DNA of 64,000 nucleotides from CAZBWE01 sp964581905 (GTDB lineage: Bacteria; Planctomycetota; Phycisphaerae; Sedimentisphaerales; Anaerobacaceae), in NCBI GenBank assembly GCA_964581905.1, contig CAZOQJ010000001.1:24923-88922 (forward strand). Direction: 5' to 3'. The notes beneath the pieces were generated by a model. The model ran no database searches. It saw nothing but the letters and a program-made list of their open reading frames with translations, and had not been told where the DNA came from. The position numbers and the translations under genes are program-made. Shown in pieces: positions 8,952 to 21,500 of the stretch (the stretch's first letter is position 1; each line of letters starts with the position of its first letter).

Positions 8952-10304
8952 GTGAAAAAAAATGCAGAACAGAAAATCGAAAAGTTACAGGTTGCACATT
9001 TGTCCGGGGTAAGCACGGTTGAATGCGACCAGCAGGGCAAAGATATTTGTGTCACCGATAATTGCGCCGATTCGGTTGCAATTGGTGTTGAAACACAGGC
9101 CGATAGACAGCAAAGGGCAGAGCAGCATAGAGAATGGAACCCGAGTAAACGGTGGAATCCATTTAACAGTTATAAGCTTCTGTCGCACATTGAAAGATGG
9201 AAGAGGATTAAACGCGGCAAGGCCATTCCTCCACCGGTTCTTGTCACTATCGACCCCACCAATGCTTGTAATTTAAATTGTGTTTGGTGTAATGCTGAAT
9301 TTGTCAGGGAAAAGCGTAAAAACGCGTTATCAAAAAAAGCATTGTTTGAAATTGCCGACTTCATGCCCAAGTGGGGTCAGGGCCAGAGTTGTTGGCAACC
9401 AGGTGTAAAGGCAGTTTGTATCGCAGGGGGAGGAGAACCACTATTACATCCGGCAATCAGCGAGTTTATCGACAGGGTTAATGCAAATGGTATTGAGACG
9501 GGCGTCGTTACTAACGGTACTATGATAAACAGATTTGTTGATTCTTTGTCTCAAGCAGTATGGGTCGGCGTATCCGTTGATGCGGCAACGAGCGATACCT
9601 TTAATAAACTAAAAGGCCTGCCCACTAATAGCAACGTATTTGACCATATTATTGATAACATTGCGATTCTGGTTGATTACTCCAGAATGCATAACAATAA
9701 GTTGGGATGGAAACATCCTGCATATGGGGTGAGTTACAAGTATCTGCTTTATAAGGACAATATTGGCGAGATTTACGAAGCCACAAAGCTGGCCAAGGAA
9801 ATAGGCTGTAAAAATATTCATTTTCGGCCGGCCGGGACTACTTGGGATAAGTTAGGGACGGAAAAGGAGATTGCTTTCAGCAGGGATGAAGTGAAGCTTT
9901 TCAATGAACAGATAGTCGAGGCGATGAAATTGGATGATGAGAGCTTTGGTGTATATGGTGTTACGCATAAGTTTAATAACCAGTTTGAGCGTGCAAACTA
10001 TTTTAGCAAGTGCCACGCAATTTTTATGACAGCGGTTGTAGAACCGCCGGTTGGGAAGAATCCGCACGAAGATTCCTTTGTTGTTGGATTGTGCTGTGAC
10101 AGGCGCGGAGACCCGAAACTGGAACTTGCGCAGAACATTATCGATGTAAACGAAATATAAAAGCTGTGGGGCAGTGAAGGGCATTGGAAGATTCACGATG
10201 CAATTGCAGTGGATACGGAATGCCCCCGATGCACGTATCAGTCGCATAATGAGATTTATGAACAGGTAATCTTGCTGGATAGTATGACATATAAGTTTAT
10301 TTGA
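8952..10304 (+). pseudogene. Radical SAM protein interrupted by one in-frame TAA
   Basis: The first open part (8952-10160, GTG start with AAAGGG 5 bases upstream) codes for 402 residues. It has the radical SAM iron-sulfur motif CNLNCVWC at residues 106-113, GGGEPLLHP and a normal barrel. At 10158-10160 there is a TAA, but the same frame continues to 10302-10304 with family-like sequence: LWGSEGHWKIHDA, then CPRCTYQSHNEIYEQVI. The CPRC pair looks like part of the C-terminal SPASM-type cluster-binding region, so the stop removes expected cluster ligands. A one-base change of CAA, AAA, GAA, TAT or TAC would produce this TAA. It could be a decaying gene, a sequencing error or a stop that is sometimes read through. 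The role was probably sugar or peptide modification in the island. Confidence 0.75.
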
Positions 10305-10354
10305 TGGTAAGTATAAAAAACAGGGAAAGACAATTTGTACGTTAGGGGTGAAGA

Positions 10355-10774
10355 GTGAAACTATCTGTAGTGGGTTTAGGTAAATTGGGATTATGCACTG
10401 CGGCTTATTTTGCGTCCAAAGGGCACAAGGTCATTGGGGTTGAGAAAAATGAGTGTTTGGTCAGGCAGTTGCAGCAAGGAAGCTGCCCTATCAGGGAAAC
10501 AGGGTTGGTTGAGCTTTTAGGCATGTCGTGGGCTAACTTTGAGGTGACGACTGATTTGATGGATGCTGTGTCGCGTTCGGATATTACGCTAATTATTGTA
10601 CCGACGCCAAGCCGACCGGATGGAAAGTTTTCCAACGAGTATGTTGAGAATGTACTGTGTGGTATAGGGCAGGTGCTGGGGTCCAAGGCTGATTTTCATG
10701 TGGTCGATGTTGTTTCGACTGTTATGCCCGGATCATGCGAAGGTGTTTTCAGGCCTTTAGTAGAGAAAGGCTAA
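10355..10774 (+). pseudogene. UDP-sugar 6-dehydrogenase N-terminal fragment
   Basis: 139 residues matching only the NAD-binding start of the UDP-glucose/GDP-mannose dehydrogenase family: SVVGLGKLGLCTAAYFASKG (Rossmann motif), IIVPTPSRPDG and VVDVVSTVMPGSCE. The full enzyme is about 430 residues. Here it stops just after the NAD domain, before the catalytic Cys and UDP-binding domains. No continuation was seen in other frames; the next sequence codes for a methyltransferase. GTG start with AGGGG upstream. It is probably a remnant left by recombination. Confidence 0.75.
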
Positions 10775-10779
10775 GGATT

Positions 10780-11913
10780 ATGCAGGCATTTCTGTTGGAT
10801 GATTTTGAGGTTGAGATTGACCTCAGAGCAGCCGAAATAGGCGGCTGCTGGGAGGGCGAGCTTCGTGACGGGATACCTATCGCGTGGGGGATGGATGAGT
10901 TGCGGTTTTTCTACGAAAGGACATTGGAATACAAATCGCCGGTGATTCTTGATGTAGGTGCAAATACCGGTGCATTTTCTATGCTTGCTGTGATGAATCC
11001 AGCTATGAGAAGTTATGCATTTGAGCCTGCGCCTGTTACTTTCGAGGTTTTAAACAAAAATATATCTCTGAATGGTCTTCAAGACAGGGTTAAGACATTC
11101 CAAGTTGCTTTGGCTGACAAGAATGGCACGGCTTCCTTGAAGCATCCGAAATCAGGGATAGCATCCGGTCTGGCATGTATAGGAAAACCATTACGATTTG
11201 ATGAGTGGATTGAATTCGAAGTTCCTGTCAGCACGGTCGATGACGTTGTTGGAGAGCAGGGAATAGACAGAGTAGACTTGATAAAAATTGATACTGAAGG
11301 CTGTGAGCTGCTGGTCTTAAAAGGCGCCCAGGAGTTAATAAGGAAGTGTCACCCTGGCATTCTTTGTGGGTGTCACGAAGTCAATACTAAACAGTTCGGA
11401 TATCATCCAAGCGAGATAGTCAAGCTGCTTACCTCATGGGGGTATAAGCATGCAAAGGTCAGCGTTGAAGATATGTATTTCTATATGCCAAAGCAGGCGC
11501 ACATTGTAAAACCAACTTTTGGTACGAAAAATACGGAAACGGCAGCACAGAGCAAATCAGAGTTATCTGGCGTGCGTAACTGCTCTGAGATGGTCTCTCG
11601 TAACCTACCAGCTGGAGTGCAGGAATCTGGCGTAAGTAAAGGGAGTCATCTTGCTGACAAAATGCAAGAATGGATTGAAAGACTCGCATCATTCCAAAAT
11701 CGTCTTTATTACCGTGACCAGACTCCTCAATCACTCAATGCATTAGTTGAGCTTGTACACCAATACAATCCCACTAAAATTGTGGAGTTAGGAAGGCTCT
11801 CGGGCCTTTCGCTGCGAGCATGGCTTTCAGCTAAAAGCGATGCGGAAATCATTGCTATTGATCGTTCATTCGCGGCACTCCATCGAAGTCAGCAGTATCT
11901 TCCTGCTAAGTAG
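10780..11913 (+). CDS. FkbM methyltransferase with truncated second methyltransferase domain
   Basis: 377 residues from the ATG at 10780 (an ATG at 10735 is in frame but lies inside the upstream fragment). Residues about 51-235 are an FkbM-type SAM methyltransferase: VILDVGANTGAFSMLAV (SAM-binding loop), SYAFEPAP, and IKIDTEGCELLVLKGA. FkbM enzymes O-methylate sugars. After a polar linker, residues about 294-377 look like the start of another class I methyltransferase (NPTKIVELGRLSGLSLRAWL) that ends after its second strand, so it is cut short. This supports a recombination joint at about 11.91 kb. Confidence 0.75.
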   Translation: MQAFLLDDFEVEIDLRAAEIGGCWEGELRDGIPIAWGMDELRFFYERTLEYKSPVILDVGANTGAFSMLAVMNPAMRSYAFEPAPVTFEVLNKNISLNGLQDRVKTFQVALADKNGTASLKHPKSGIASGLACIGKPLRFDEWIEFEVPVSTVDDVVGEQGIDRVDLIKIDTEGCELLVLKGAQELIRKCHPGILCGCHEVNTKQFGYHPSEIVKLLTSWGYKHAKVSVEDMYFYMPKQAHIVKPTFGTKNTETAAQSKSELSGVRNCSEMVSRNLPAGVQESGVSKGSHLADKMQEWIERLASFQNRLYYRDQTPQSLNALVELVHQYNPTKIVELGRLSGLSLRAWLSAKSDAEIIAIDRSFAALHRSQQYLPAK

Positions 11914-11923
11914 GACAAGAGTA

Positions 11924-14900
11924 ATGCTTACAGTAATCAGAAAGAAAAAGTATGACAAAATAAATTTTGTTTATAGAGACGAGAAAAGCGTCCATTCTCC
12001 CTATATGTATTTCAGAGGCCTCAAAACCGCTTTAGAGAGAAATGGTTTGCTGTATTATGCCTATGATGTATACGGTAATAAGGCTTTGGATACACAGGCA
12101 CTCTTAAAATATCCGATTTTATGTATCACCGGCTCTCATGAGCCGATATTTAATATTGTAAAGATTATCAATAATCAGCAATTTGTTGCGGAAATCAATC
12201 CTGAATCTTTACACACAAGGCAGGGAAACCTGGACAATGCATATTATGATACTGTTAAAGAGAGATTGGATTATTTTGATATATACTTTACCCCCGCAGA
12301 AGTTGATTTAGATAGTTATTGGGGTAAGCCGTCTTATTGGCTGCCGTCATGGGCACATACCGAAATATTAGACGATATATCCGTCCCTGTCTGTGATAAG
12401 CTTGGCTTTATTGGGCTGAGGCGCGAAAGAAGTGATTTTCTTTCGCAGGACAAAAACAAAATCATTTTGGCTGAAAATACAATTCCAAAGAATGATTCTT
12501 TAGAAAATGTGGTTGAACTATGCAAATTGATAAACAAGTTTAAGATTTTACTGAACCCAGTCAGTGCCAGAGTGATGGCGATGACGGGTAAAACATATGA
12601 ATATATGGCCTGCAAAAGGATGTGCTTATGTTATCTGAATGAATCATGGATGTTTAAAACGAAACTGTTCTTTGAAGACAACAGGGATATAGTTTTCTTT
12701 GAGACGTTTGAAGAGATGGAGGATAAATATAAATATTATATAAATAACGAAAAGCAGTTAAATGAGATATCCTTGGCCGGTTATGAGCATGTACGGCGTT
12801 TTCATAACGCTGATTTGAGAGCCAAGCGTCTGGCAGAAATCGTACTTCATCATGCCAATGGAGGAAAATTCAATCCAGAATATAATGATGTTGAGTCGTT
12901 TATAAGTGGGAAAAAGTCAAGACTATCGCCTGCACTTTCTCAGGCAGATAATAACAAACTAAAAGATTTGACTCCTTTTATGAACGAATATGAAATTAAA
13001 TCGGTGCTTTGCTGCTTCAATTTATTTAAAAATTCCGTTAAGGTTCTTGAATGGGGAAGTGGAGACAGCACTGTTTATTTTCCTTCAAAGCTTCTATCGG
13101 CAAGTACCTGGGATTCGGTTGAACATAATCCTGAATGGGCTGCTCGAACTCGGGCGTTGATTGAGGGATACGACAATCCAAATATTCGTGTCCATTTCGT
13201 TGGTTGTAACAAGGGGTATCAAGAAGGTATCGACGATGGAGATTTCGACACTTTTCGGGATTATATTCTTTTCCCTACGGAGTTGGGCAAAAGATTCCAG
13301 ATAATTCTCGTCGACGGCCGCGCACGCGCCGAGTGTATGCAAATTGGTTGGATGCTTCTTGAAGACAAAGGTGTGATGGTCCTCCACGATGCGCAGCGAT
13401 TCGAATATAACCGCGGCGTACCACCAGATTGCTTTTACTTGAGAATGACAAATCCTCTCGTCCAAAATGGAGGTCCAATATCAGTTCTTTTTATGAGCAA
13501 ATCGGCGGATCTGCTCATTAAACTTGCCGCTACCCTTCGCCGGCAACTGCCAAGGTATATTGAACTGGATGGTCGTTTTGATACATCGCTTTGTACCGCC
13601 CAAGAAAGTGCCATCACAGCTCGAGACTTTCTTGTGCAGGGGGTAGACAAGCTACGGTCAGGAAACAGCGAACAAGCTTTGAGTTATCTCAAACAGGCAA
13701 AAAATCTCTGCTCCAACATGCCTGATGTTCACTTTGCAATCGCCACGGCGTATGCACAGCTTGGAGATTTACATTCGGCCAGGAAAGCGTGCCAGATAGA
13801 ACTATCGCTACGTCCGGAAAATGACGGTGCGAAAAGATTGCTTGGTAAAATCGAGAGAATGGTAAATGTGGTTGAGCCAACATGCAGTAAGCAGTCTGTA
13901 TCTGAAAGCTTAGAGGATAGCTTCTCAGGAGATACTACCGTTCAGACTATCGAAGGCCCGGTTTTGCAGAGAAATTCTAATGATAATAATATTAAAATAA
14001 GCATAATACTAACGGTCTATCAGAAAGAATTTCAAATTGCACAAATTATCAAAGGTATTATTAACAACACTACATCACCTTTCCAGTTGGTTATTGTTTA
14101 TGATGGATGTACTGATAGGTCAGAACAAGTCGTTAATCAAACATTGTTGCAAAATAAAGGATTAATGCAGGAGCTTAAAGTAGTTTGTACACCCGATGTT
14201 TGCGAATTAATGGCTAATAATACGGGTATGAAAACTGCCGATGGTGAGTATTGGATTCTTGTGCGGGATGACATGTTAATAACTGAAAAGGGCTGGGAGA
14301 AAAGAATCATTCATCCTATGGAGGTATGGAACGATGTTTTTTCCGTAAGCGCTAGAAACGCTCATAGCTTTATATGTTCTGCTCCTCCTGAGAAAAAAGT
14401 GAGCTATACTTGCACAGAGTTAGCTCAAAGGGCTGTTTTTAAAATCCGGGATGCAGTCAATCGTGGCCCTTTAGCTCTGAGGGCAAGTACAATGAAAGAA
14501 TTGAACTATTTTGATGAAGCATACTTTCCAGATTATTTCGATGATATGGATTTATGTACAAGAGCTTACAGGAAACTAAACAAGGTCAGTGGTGTTTATC
14601 ATATAGATTGGCAGAATCTAAGGGGCACGGTAGGGTCTAATACTAACCATGTATTAACCACAACAGGTGATATGCATAAAGACGTTATCAGGAGAAACAG
14701 GTATCTTTTCTGGTACCGTTATCATGATTATTACAATGGCCGAAACCATGATGAGGACCGAATCCTTGTTTTTGGACCGGCTCGGTCTGCGATTGTCTCT
14801 GCGGCTAAAAGCATCGAAGCTATAGATTTGTACCGGATAGGTTCCGACTATGGAGGTTGGGCAGTTGATTTGGACCTTGTTTCGGATGGAAGTGTTGTCA

Positions 14901-15481
14901 TCTCTGCAGGTGTTGGTGAGGATATATCTTTTGATATGGGGCTGATTGCTTTGAAGAAGTGTAGCGTAATCAGCATAGACCCAACTGAAAAAGCCAGAAA
15001 ATATATCGAAGATAATAAACACCCCAACATTAGCTTCATTCAGAAGGCATTATGTGCTCAGAGTGGTTCACAGATAAAAATGTACAAAAACACAAATCCG
15101 GAATTCGTTTCTGATTCGATACTGCCTTCTCACGACAATGTTTCAGATGCAGGTTCTTATACAGTAGGAACAATTAATATCCCTGATATTCTAAGTCAGT
15201 GTCCGGATGTTTCTATTTTGAAGATGGACATCGAAGGTGCAGAGTACGAGGTCATTAGCTCTCTTGATAGGTTGGATATACCTCAGGTGTGCATAGAATT
15301 TCACCATTTTTGCTCAGATTTCACTGAGGATGACACAAAGAAATGCATAGAGCGTATGAAAAGACTGGGATATGTTGCAGCCTATGATACTAATCCGCAA
15401 AAACCGTTCACCGAATTTACTTTTATACACAAAAAGTGTGTAAGCAATAAGAGTCCTGTGGAAATGAATGTGGGAACATAA
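11924..15481 (+). CDS. Mosaic glycosyltransferase / methyltransferase / TPR / GT2 / FkbM protein
   Basis: 1185 residues from the ATG at 11924, ten bases after the upstream stop. Domains in order: about 1-320 a GT-B-like glycosyltransferase (ends with ARVMAMTGKTYEYMACKRM and a glycosyl-transferase tail); 345-525 a class I methyltransferase-like domain (VKVLEWGSGDSTVYFPSKL, IILVDGRARAECM); 567-647 two TPR units; 689-930 a GT2 domain (ISIILTVYQKEFQIAQIIKG, with RDD as likely metal site); 950-1175 a second FkbM domain (VVISAGVGEDISFD, LKMDIEGAEYEV). Five modules in one chain suggest a multistep glycan synthesis and methylation enzyme. An upstream in-frame start at 11840 overlaps the previous gene and is less likely. 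Confidence 0.75.
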   Translation: MLTVIRKKKYDKINFVYRDEKSVHSPYMYFRGLKTALERNGLLYYAYDVYGNKALDTQALLKYPILCITGSHEPIFNIVKIINNQQFVAEINPESLHTRQGNLDNAYYDTVKERLDYFDIYFTPAEVDLDSYWGKPSYWLPSWAHTEILDDISVPVCDKLGFIGLRRERSDFLSQDKNKIILAENTIPKNDSLENVVELCKLINKFKILLNPVSARVMAMTGKTYEYMACKRMCLCYLNESWMFKTKLFFEDNRDIVFFETFEEMEDKYKYYINNEKQLNEISLAGYEHVRRFHNADLRAKRLAEIVLHHANGGKFNPEYNDVESFISGKKSRLSPALSQADNNKLKDLTPFMNEYEIKSVLCCFNLFKNSVKVLEWGSGDSTVYFPSKLLSASTWDSVEHNPEWAARTRALIEGYDNPNIRVHFVGCNKGYQEGIDDGDFDTFRDYILFPTELGKRFQIILVDGRARAECMQIGWMLLEDKGVMVLHDAQRFEYNRGVPPDCFYLRMTNPLVQNGGPISVLFMSKSADLLIKLAATLRRQLPRYIELDGRFDTSLCTAQESAITARDFLVQGVDKLRSGNSEQALSYLKQAKNLCSNMPDVHFAIATAYAQLGDLHSARKACQIELSLRPENDGAKRLLGKIERMVNVVEPTCSKQSVSESLEDSFSGDTTVQTIEGPVLQRNSNDNNIKISIILTVYQKEFQIAQIIKGIINNTTSPFQLVIVYDGCTDRSEQVVNQTLLQNKGLMQELKVVCTPDVCELMANNTGMKTADGEYWILVRDDMLITEKGWEKRIIHPMEVWNDVFSVSARNAHSFICSAPPEKKVSYTCTELAQRAVFKIRDAVNRGPLALRASTMKELNYFDEAYFPDYFDDMDLCTRAYRKLNKVSGVYHIDWQNLRGTVGSNTNHVLTTTGDMHKDVIRRNRYLFWYRYHDYYNGRNHDEDRILVFGPARSAIVSAAKSIEAIDLYRIGSDYGGWAVDLDLVSDGSVVISAGVGEDISFDMGLIALKKCSVISIDPTEKARKYIEDNKHPNISFIQKALCAQSGSQIKMYKNTNPEFVSDSILPSHDNVSDAGSYTVGTINIPDILSQCPDVSILKMDIEGAEYEVISSLDRLDIPQVCIEFHHFCSDFTEDDTKKCIERMKRLGYVAAYDTNPQKPFTEFTFIHKKCVSNKSPVEMNVGT

Positions 15482-15532
15482 TAATTAATTGTATTAATTA
15501 GCGTTAGATATATTGATACATAGGTAATAATT

Positions 15533-18500
15533 TTGAGAGACATCCCTGTCATTTTGATATGCTACAACCGGCCTTGGCACACTGCTCAGGTGCTCAAAGC
15601 TTTGCTGGAACACGGTATTCAGAACCTTTATATCTTTTCAGATGCACCCAAAAGCTCAAGGGATGTTGAGGGTGTTTTAAAAACTCGCGAGCTCTTTAAG
15701 GCCATCCGATGGACTAAGCCGAAGATTATAGAACGCAATGAAAATTATGGTCTTGCGCGTAGTATTGTCAGCGCCGTAAATCATGTATTTGAGGGACATG
15801 ATAGGTTAGTTCTGCTTGAAGATGATTGTGTGCCCCGAAAGCACTTTTTCGATTTTATGAAAGAGTGTCTTGAGCGATACGAGAACCATGACAGGGTTTT
15901 TGGTATTAACGGCTATACAGTCCCTATCGCTGAGGATTTGTTGTCGGATTATCCCTTTGATATATATTTTTATCCACGAATAGGCAGTTGGGGCTGGGCT
16001 ACATGGAAGAGTGCCTGGATGCATTATGAGCCTGATTTAAGGAAAGTCTGCGAACAGATTAAAGTCAATGATATCGATATTAATCAAGGTGGAACTGATA
16101 TCCCCCAAAACGTACAAAAGCTGATAAATGGTGAAATTAAGGATGTTTGGACTTTAAATTGGGTTTTATCAGTTTACTTAAATAAAGGCTATTACATATA
16201 TCCTACATTTTCACAAATTCGCAATATTGGATTTGACGGGACAGGGTTACACTGTGGTGAAACTCATAAGTTTGATAATTTCTGTGTTGATTATAAGCCT
16301 AGGAGATTTCCCGATGATATTATCATAAATGAAGGTTTGATTAACAACTACAATGATTATTTTGGCAACCCAAACAAAAAGCCCGAAGTTGTTTCGAGGC
16401 AAACGATTCAACACAACTTTATAGCTGAACCTCACGGCACAAAGCATAATTGCAGCACTGCGAATGCCGGCAAATTATCAATTGTTCATATCAACACCCA
16501 CGACCAGGCAGGTGGTGCTGCCAAGGTTGCCTGGCGTCTGGCTGAGGCCCAGCGTAACGCCGGGTGCGATTCAATTATGCTTGTGGGAGAAAAAAGGAGT
16601 GATTCAAAATACTCTTTTGCCTTTCCTGTCGAGGCCGATAGGTCTCTACGCATCCAATGTAGACAGCAAGGCCAACTTTATTATGAATTTCAGGGAAGTC
16701 ACAAGTTAGTGAATAATCAACATGTTCTCTCCGCCGATATTTTGCATCTACATAATTTGCACGGTGACTTTTTTAATCCTTCTTCTCTTTCATCCCTATC
16801 GCATCTAAAGCCAACAGTATGGACTCTGCATGACCAGCAGCCAACTACAGGACACTGCGCATATTCATTAGATTGCCAGAGGTGGGAAGATGGTTGCGGC
16901 CAGTGCCCTATGTTGTCGCTTTATCCTGATATACTGATTGATACAAGCGCTCAGCTCTATCGCGACAAAAAATTGATTTATGATAATTCATATCTCAACA
17001 TAGTCGTACCTTCACAATGGTTGAAAGACAATGTCCAGCGAAGTATTTTGCGTAACCACCCGGTGGAGCTGATTTACAATGGTATTGATACGAATATTTT
17101 CAGACCTTACAACAAAATAGAGGCGAGGAAAAAACTTGGTATACCGACGGATGTTTTGGTAATCGGTGCTGTCGCCCATGGTGGCGCACTGGAAAACCCC
17201 TGGAAAGGAGGAAATTATACCAGGGCGGTATTTGATGCTTTACAAACTAAGTTGCCGGACCATATTTTCGTCAATATCGGAGGCAATTCTAAACTCGATA
17301 GTTCCAGGATTATCAGTATACCTCATATTAATGATGAGAGCGAGCTTGCTCAAGCTTATTCTATGCTTGATATATTCTTATACACTCCCGCGGCAGATAA
17401 TTGTCCACTTGTTGTCCTTGAAGCATTATCCTGCGGTATTCCTATTGTGACTTTTGACACCGGTGGTGTACCAGAGTTGGTTCGCAATGGTTTAGATGGT
17501 TATGTATCTCCTTATAAGGATGTGCACGGACTTGTGCAGGCATTGGAGAAATTGGCTGCTCAAACCCAGTTGCGAGCCGAATTCAGCCGGAATGCCCGTC
17601 AGGAAGCAATCGCGAAGTTCGACCATAAGAAAATTGCCCAGCAATACCAAGAACTGTACGAACGTTGTTTACAGCAGCGCAAAAGCGAAGCCAGAAAGGT
17701 AAAATTATTACCATTAGCCGCAGTGCCAAAAGTTATTCTAAATAGGGCATTTATCAAAGCGGAGAGTACAAAAAAAGTATTAGACTATGATGCTGAAAAA
17801 AAGCGGGAGGCTAAATGCCACGATAATTTCAAAGTATCCAGAGACAATGAGTTAGTCATCGCCACGAGTATATCCCCCAAAAATCTTGCCAAACAGGTAA
17901 AGGCAGTGGAAAGTTGGGTAAAGCTTGGATTTGACGTCGTTTCAATAAATTGTGCCGAAGAAATCCAAAAGCTGCAGGGGGCATTTCCTGACGTTAAGTT
18001 TATCCAGGCAAAGCGGGATGCAAGAGAAATGTTTGGCAAACCTTTTATATATTTTGACGATTTTTTGGAATATTTTCTACGGACCGACTCTGAGATTTGT
18101 GGGATTGTAAACTCGGATATCTTACTGATTGGAGATAAAGGTATCGTTTCTTTTATTAAAGAAGAAGCAGCCGATTCGCTTGTCTACGGACCAAGGATAA
18201 ATGTTGATTCCTTAGAGCGGTTAGATGGTAAATTTTTCAATGAGGGATTTGACTTCTTTTTTTTCCCAAAAATTTTTGGTTCATTCTTCCAGAAATCCTG
18301 TTTTTGTGTAGGAATGCCCTGGTGGGATTACTGGATGCCGTTGATTCTGATATTAGAAGGTATATCGGTGAAAAAACTTACTTCTCCATTTGCATATCAT
18401 ATTAAACACTCTTTCAGATGGAACGGAGACCAAGGTAAGCTTTTAATAAATAAATGTTTTGAATATTTGCAGCCCAAGCTTAACGACAATTTCAACTCAA

Positions 18501-21500
18501 ATCCTGATACTAATCAGTGGGCCTTTTTAGCTCGGATGCTCAAGGATTATCACGACCGTGATGTCAGAGAAAATAACAGGACAGAAAAAGATAGAATATC
18601 ACCTGACGTTTTTTATTATTGTATTTTTGACTTTTTAAAAATAAAGTCATCCGAGATTAGCTATGCCGGTAGCGAGCCGACAACGTCGCAAATTGACCAA
18701 TCAAAAAAGAAAAAAGATATTTTTATCCATAAAGATGCCTTGAAAGCACAGAATGCAGATTATCTGCACGCTGACTATGATGTCAGCATCGTAATTTGCA
18801 CCAAGGATAGGGCCGAGCTGCTTGACCAGATGTTTGCCAGCTTGGAAGAAGCAGCCAAATGCGTAGCTTACGAGGTAATTGTAATTGAAGGGGGTTCTAC
18901 TGATAACACGCTTGATGTATTGCGCAAATACAAAGTTACAAAAGTCTACAGCGAGTCGGAATGGCTTGGGCCAGGCAGACATTCCTGGCCACAGCTATAT
19001 AACTTCGGTTTCTCAAAAGCTACTGGCAAATGGGCAATGTATGCCAGCGATGATATTATCTTCAGCAAAGAAGCTATCTCGTGGGCCTTCCGAACGCTGA
19101 GCAGTCAAAGTGACAAAGTGGCGGGCGGTATTTTCTTTTACAAAAATATTTATTGCTTCGAATCCGCACGGGAATGGGCCAGCTACGGAATCGATTTTAC
19201 TCATGGCCAGAAGCTTTTGATGAACTATGGCTTGATTAGATTGGACTATTTCCACGAAGTTGGTGGGTTAGAAGAAGTTTATCAGTTTTATTGTGCTGAC
19301 AGTGATTTATGCTACAAACTATACGAAAGAGGCAAGCAACTAATTCCTTTGCCGGCAAGTTTTATCGCACACAACAATGTGCTTGATGCCCAGAAGAAAG
19401 TAAATTACTCCACCAGCGGCAGAGATATCGAATTACTACGGCGGCGATGGAAGCATTTTGTTCCTATGGAAATTCCAGAGCCGAGACGTTTGGTCTGGCA
19501 GGAGGACCTTTTCGAGGCACTTAATTTGATGAGTAATTTGGGAAAAGTTAATTATGGCATCGGGAGTTTTTGGCACGGCCTTGCGTATTTTCAACAGGAA
19601 CTGTTCGAAAAGGCAAAGTCAAAATTTATTCAGGCTATTGAGTCGCACTGCGAACACTGGCTGGTTCACTGGCTTTTGGCCAAAGCGGCATATCAGTGTG
19701 GAGATAAAGCTCTGGCTGAAAAGATGGTTCTGCAGGTACTAAAGCAGGCACCGACTTTTGGCCCGGCAAAGGATTTTTTGAATCAACTGAGTGCCGAGGT
19801 AGGAGAAAGTGCCGAGCTGGTACAATGTCAGACAAAAAGCGAGAACCGATTATCACCTATAGAGATGAACACGAGAAAAGACATGGTTGGCCTTATATTC
19901 AGTAAAGACCGCGCTATGCAACTGCAAGCGGCTCTCGAATCCTTCTTTTTGCATTGTACCGATAGTGAGCAGATAAAATTATTTGTCCTGTACCAGGTTT
20001 CAAATCATTTACACCAGCGCCAATATAATAACCTGAAAAAAGACTTTGGTAATATAACATTCATTAAAGAAACCAACTTTAAACAGCAGCTTTGCACTAT
20101 TGTGGAAGGCTCTGAATATGTGTTATTTCTGGTTGATGATAATCTGTTTGTGAAAGATTTTTCTCTCGCCGATGTTGTCAAAAGTCTGCAGGGGAACAAG
20201 GACGCAATTGGTTTTTCGCTAAGGTTGGGCAAGAACACAGATTATTGTTACTCTCATGACAGCAAACAGAATTTACCTGTATTCCAGGGGATAGATAATG
20301 GGATATTGAAATATAACTGGACAGCCGGTGAGTATGATTTTGGTTATCCATTGGAGCTATCAAGTTCATTATACAGGACCAGCGACATTCTGATACTGCT
20401 GGATAAACTGGAATTCACCCATCCGAACATCCTCGAAGATATGATGGCAGCTAATTCTCAGCTATATGCACAAACCAAAGACTTCCTGCTTTGTTATGAG
20501 AATTCTGTTGCATTCTGTAATCCGATAAACAAAGTTCAGTCGGTTTGGAACAACCGCTCATGTACCGACGATAGATACTCAGCCGAAAGATTAGCTGAAA
20601 TGTTTGAAGATGGAGTAAGAATAGATGTAGAAAAGTTCTCAGGTTTTGTCCCCAATTCTTGTCATCAGGAAGTACAAGTATATTTCAAGACAGAGGAAAG
20701 AGGACAGAAGGCGGCAGATAGAAGATGGAGCCCCGAGCGTGAGGTATCCCCGCCCAAATTCTCCATCGTCATGGCCAATTACAATAAGGAAAAATATATT
20801 GCCGAGGCCATAGAATCTGTGTTGAATCAAACATTCACGGACTGGGAACTAATCATCATTGATGACTGTTCGACGGATGATTCTCTGAATGTAATCCAAA
20901 GATATCTTGATGATACTCGTATAAAACTAATTCAGCACAAGAAAAATCGTGGTAAAACGGCTGCATTAAAGGCAGGTATCGCCAATGTGCGGTCAGAGTA
21001 TTTTGGTATCTTGGACAGCGATGATTGCCTCCTGCCAAATGCGGTGGAAACTATGTATGCATATCATGAAAAGTTTCCCGATTGTGGGCTTGTATACTCG
21101 CAATTTGCGTATTGTCATCAGGACCTTACGCGAAGGTGCGTTGGCTTCTGTGATAAGATACCAGCAGGTAAGACAGCCCTTGATTTAAATGTCGTCAGTC
21201 ATTTTCAAACCTTTAAGCTGTGTGATTACCTGAAGACCTCAGGTTACGATGAGAATATCTTATATGCCGAAGACATTGATATCGTCTACAAAGTGGAGGA
21301 AGTGACCAGCCTAAAATTTATGGATGAGTGTCTTTATCTGTACAGAGAGCTGCCTACCTCGATTTGTCATTCCAAGGATAAAATTAATGTTGCAATAATG
21401 TCGAGAGTAAAAGCGAGAATAAACGCTCTAAAAAGAAGATGCGATGTTTTAGCTGAGTCAGGCAATAAAAATTTTGAGGATTTATTTGCTCAGGCTGTTA

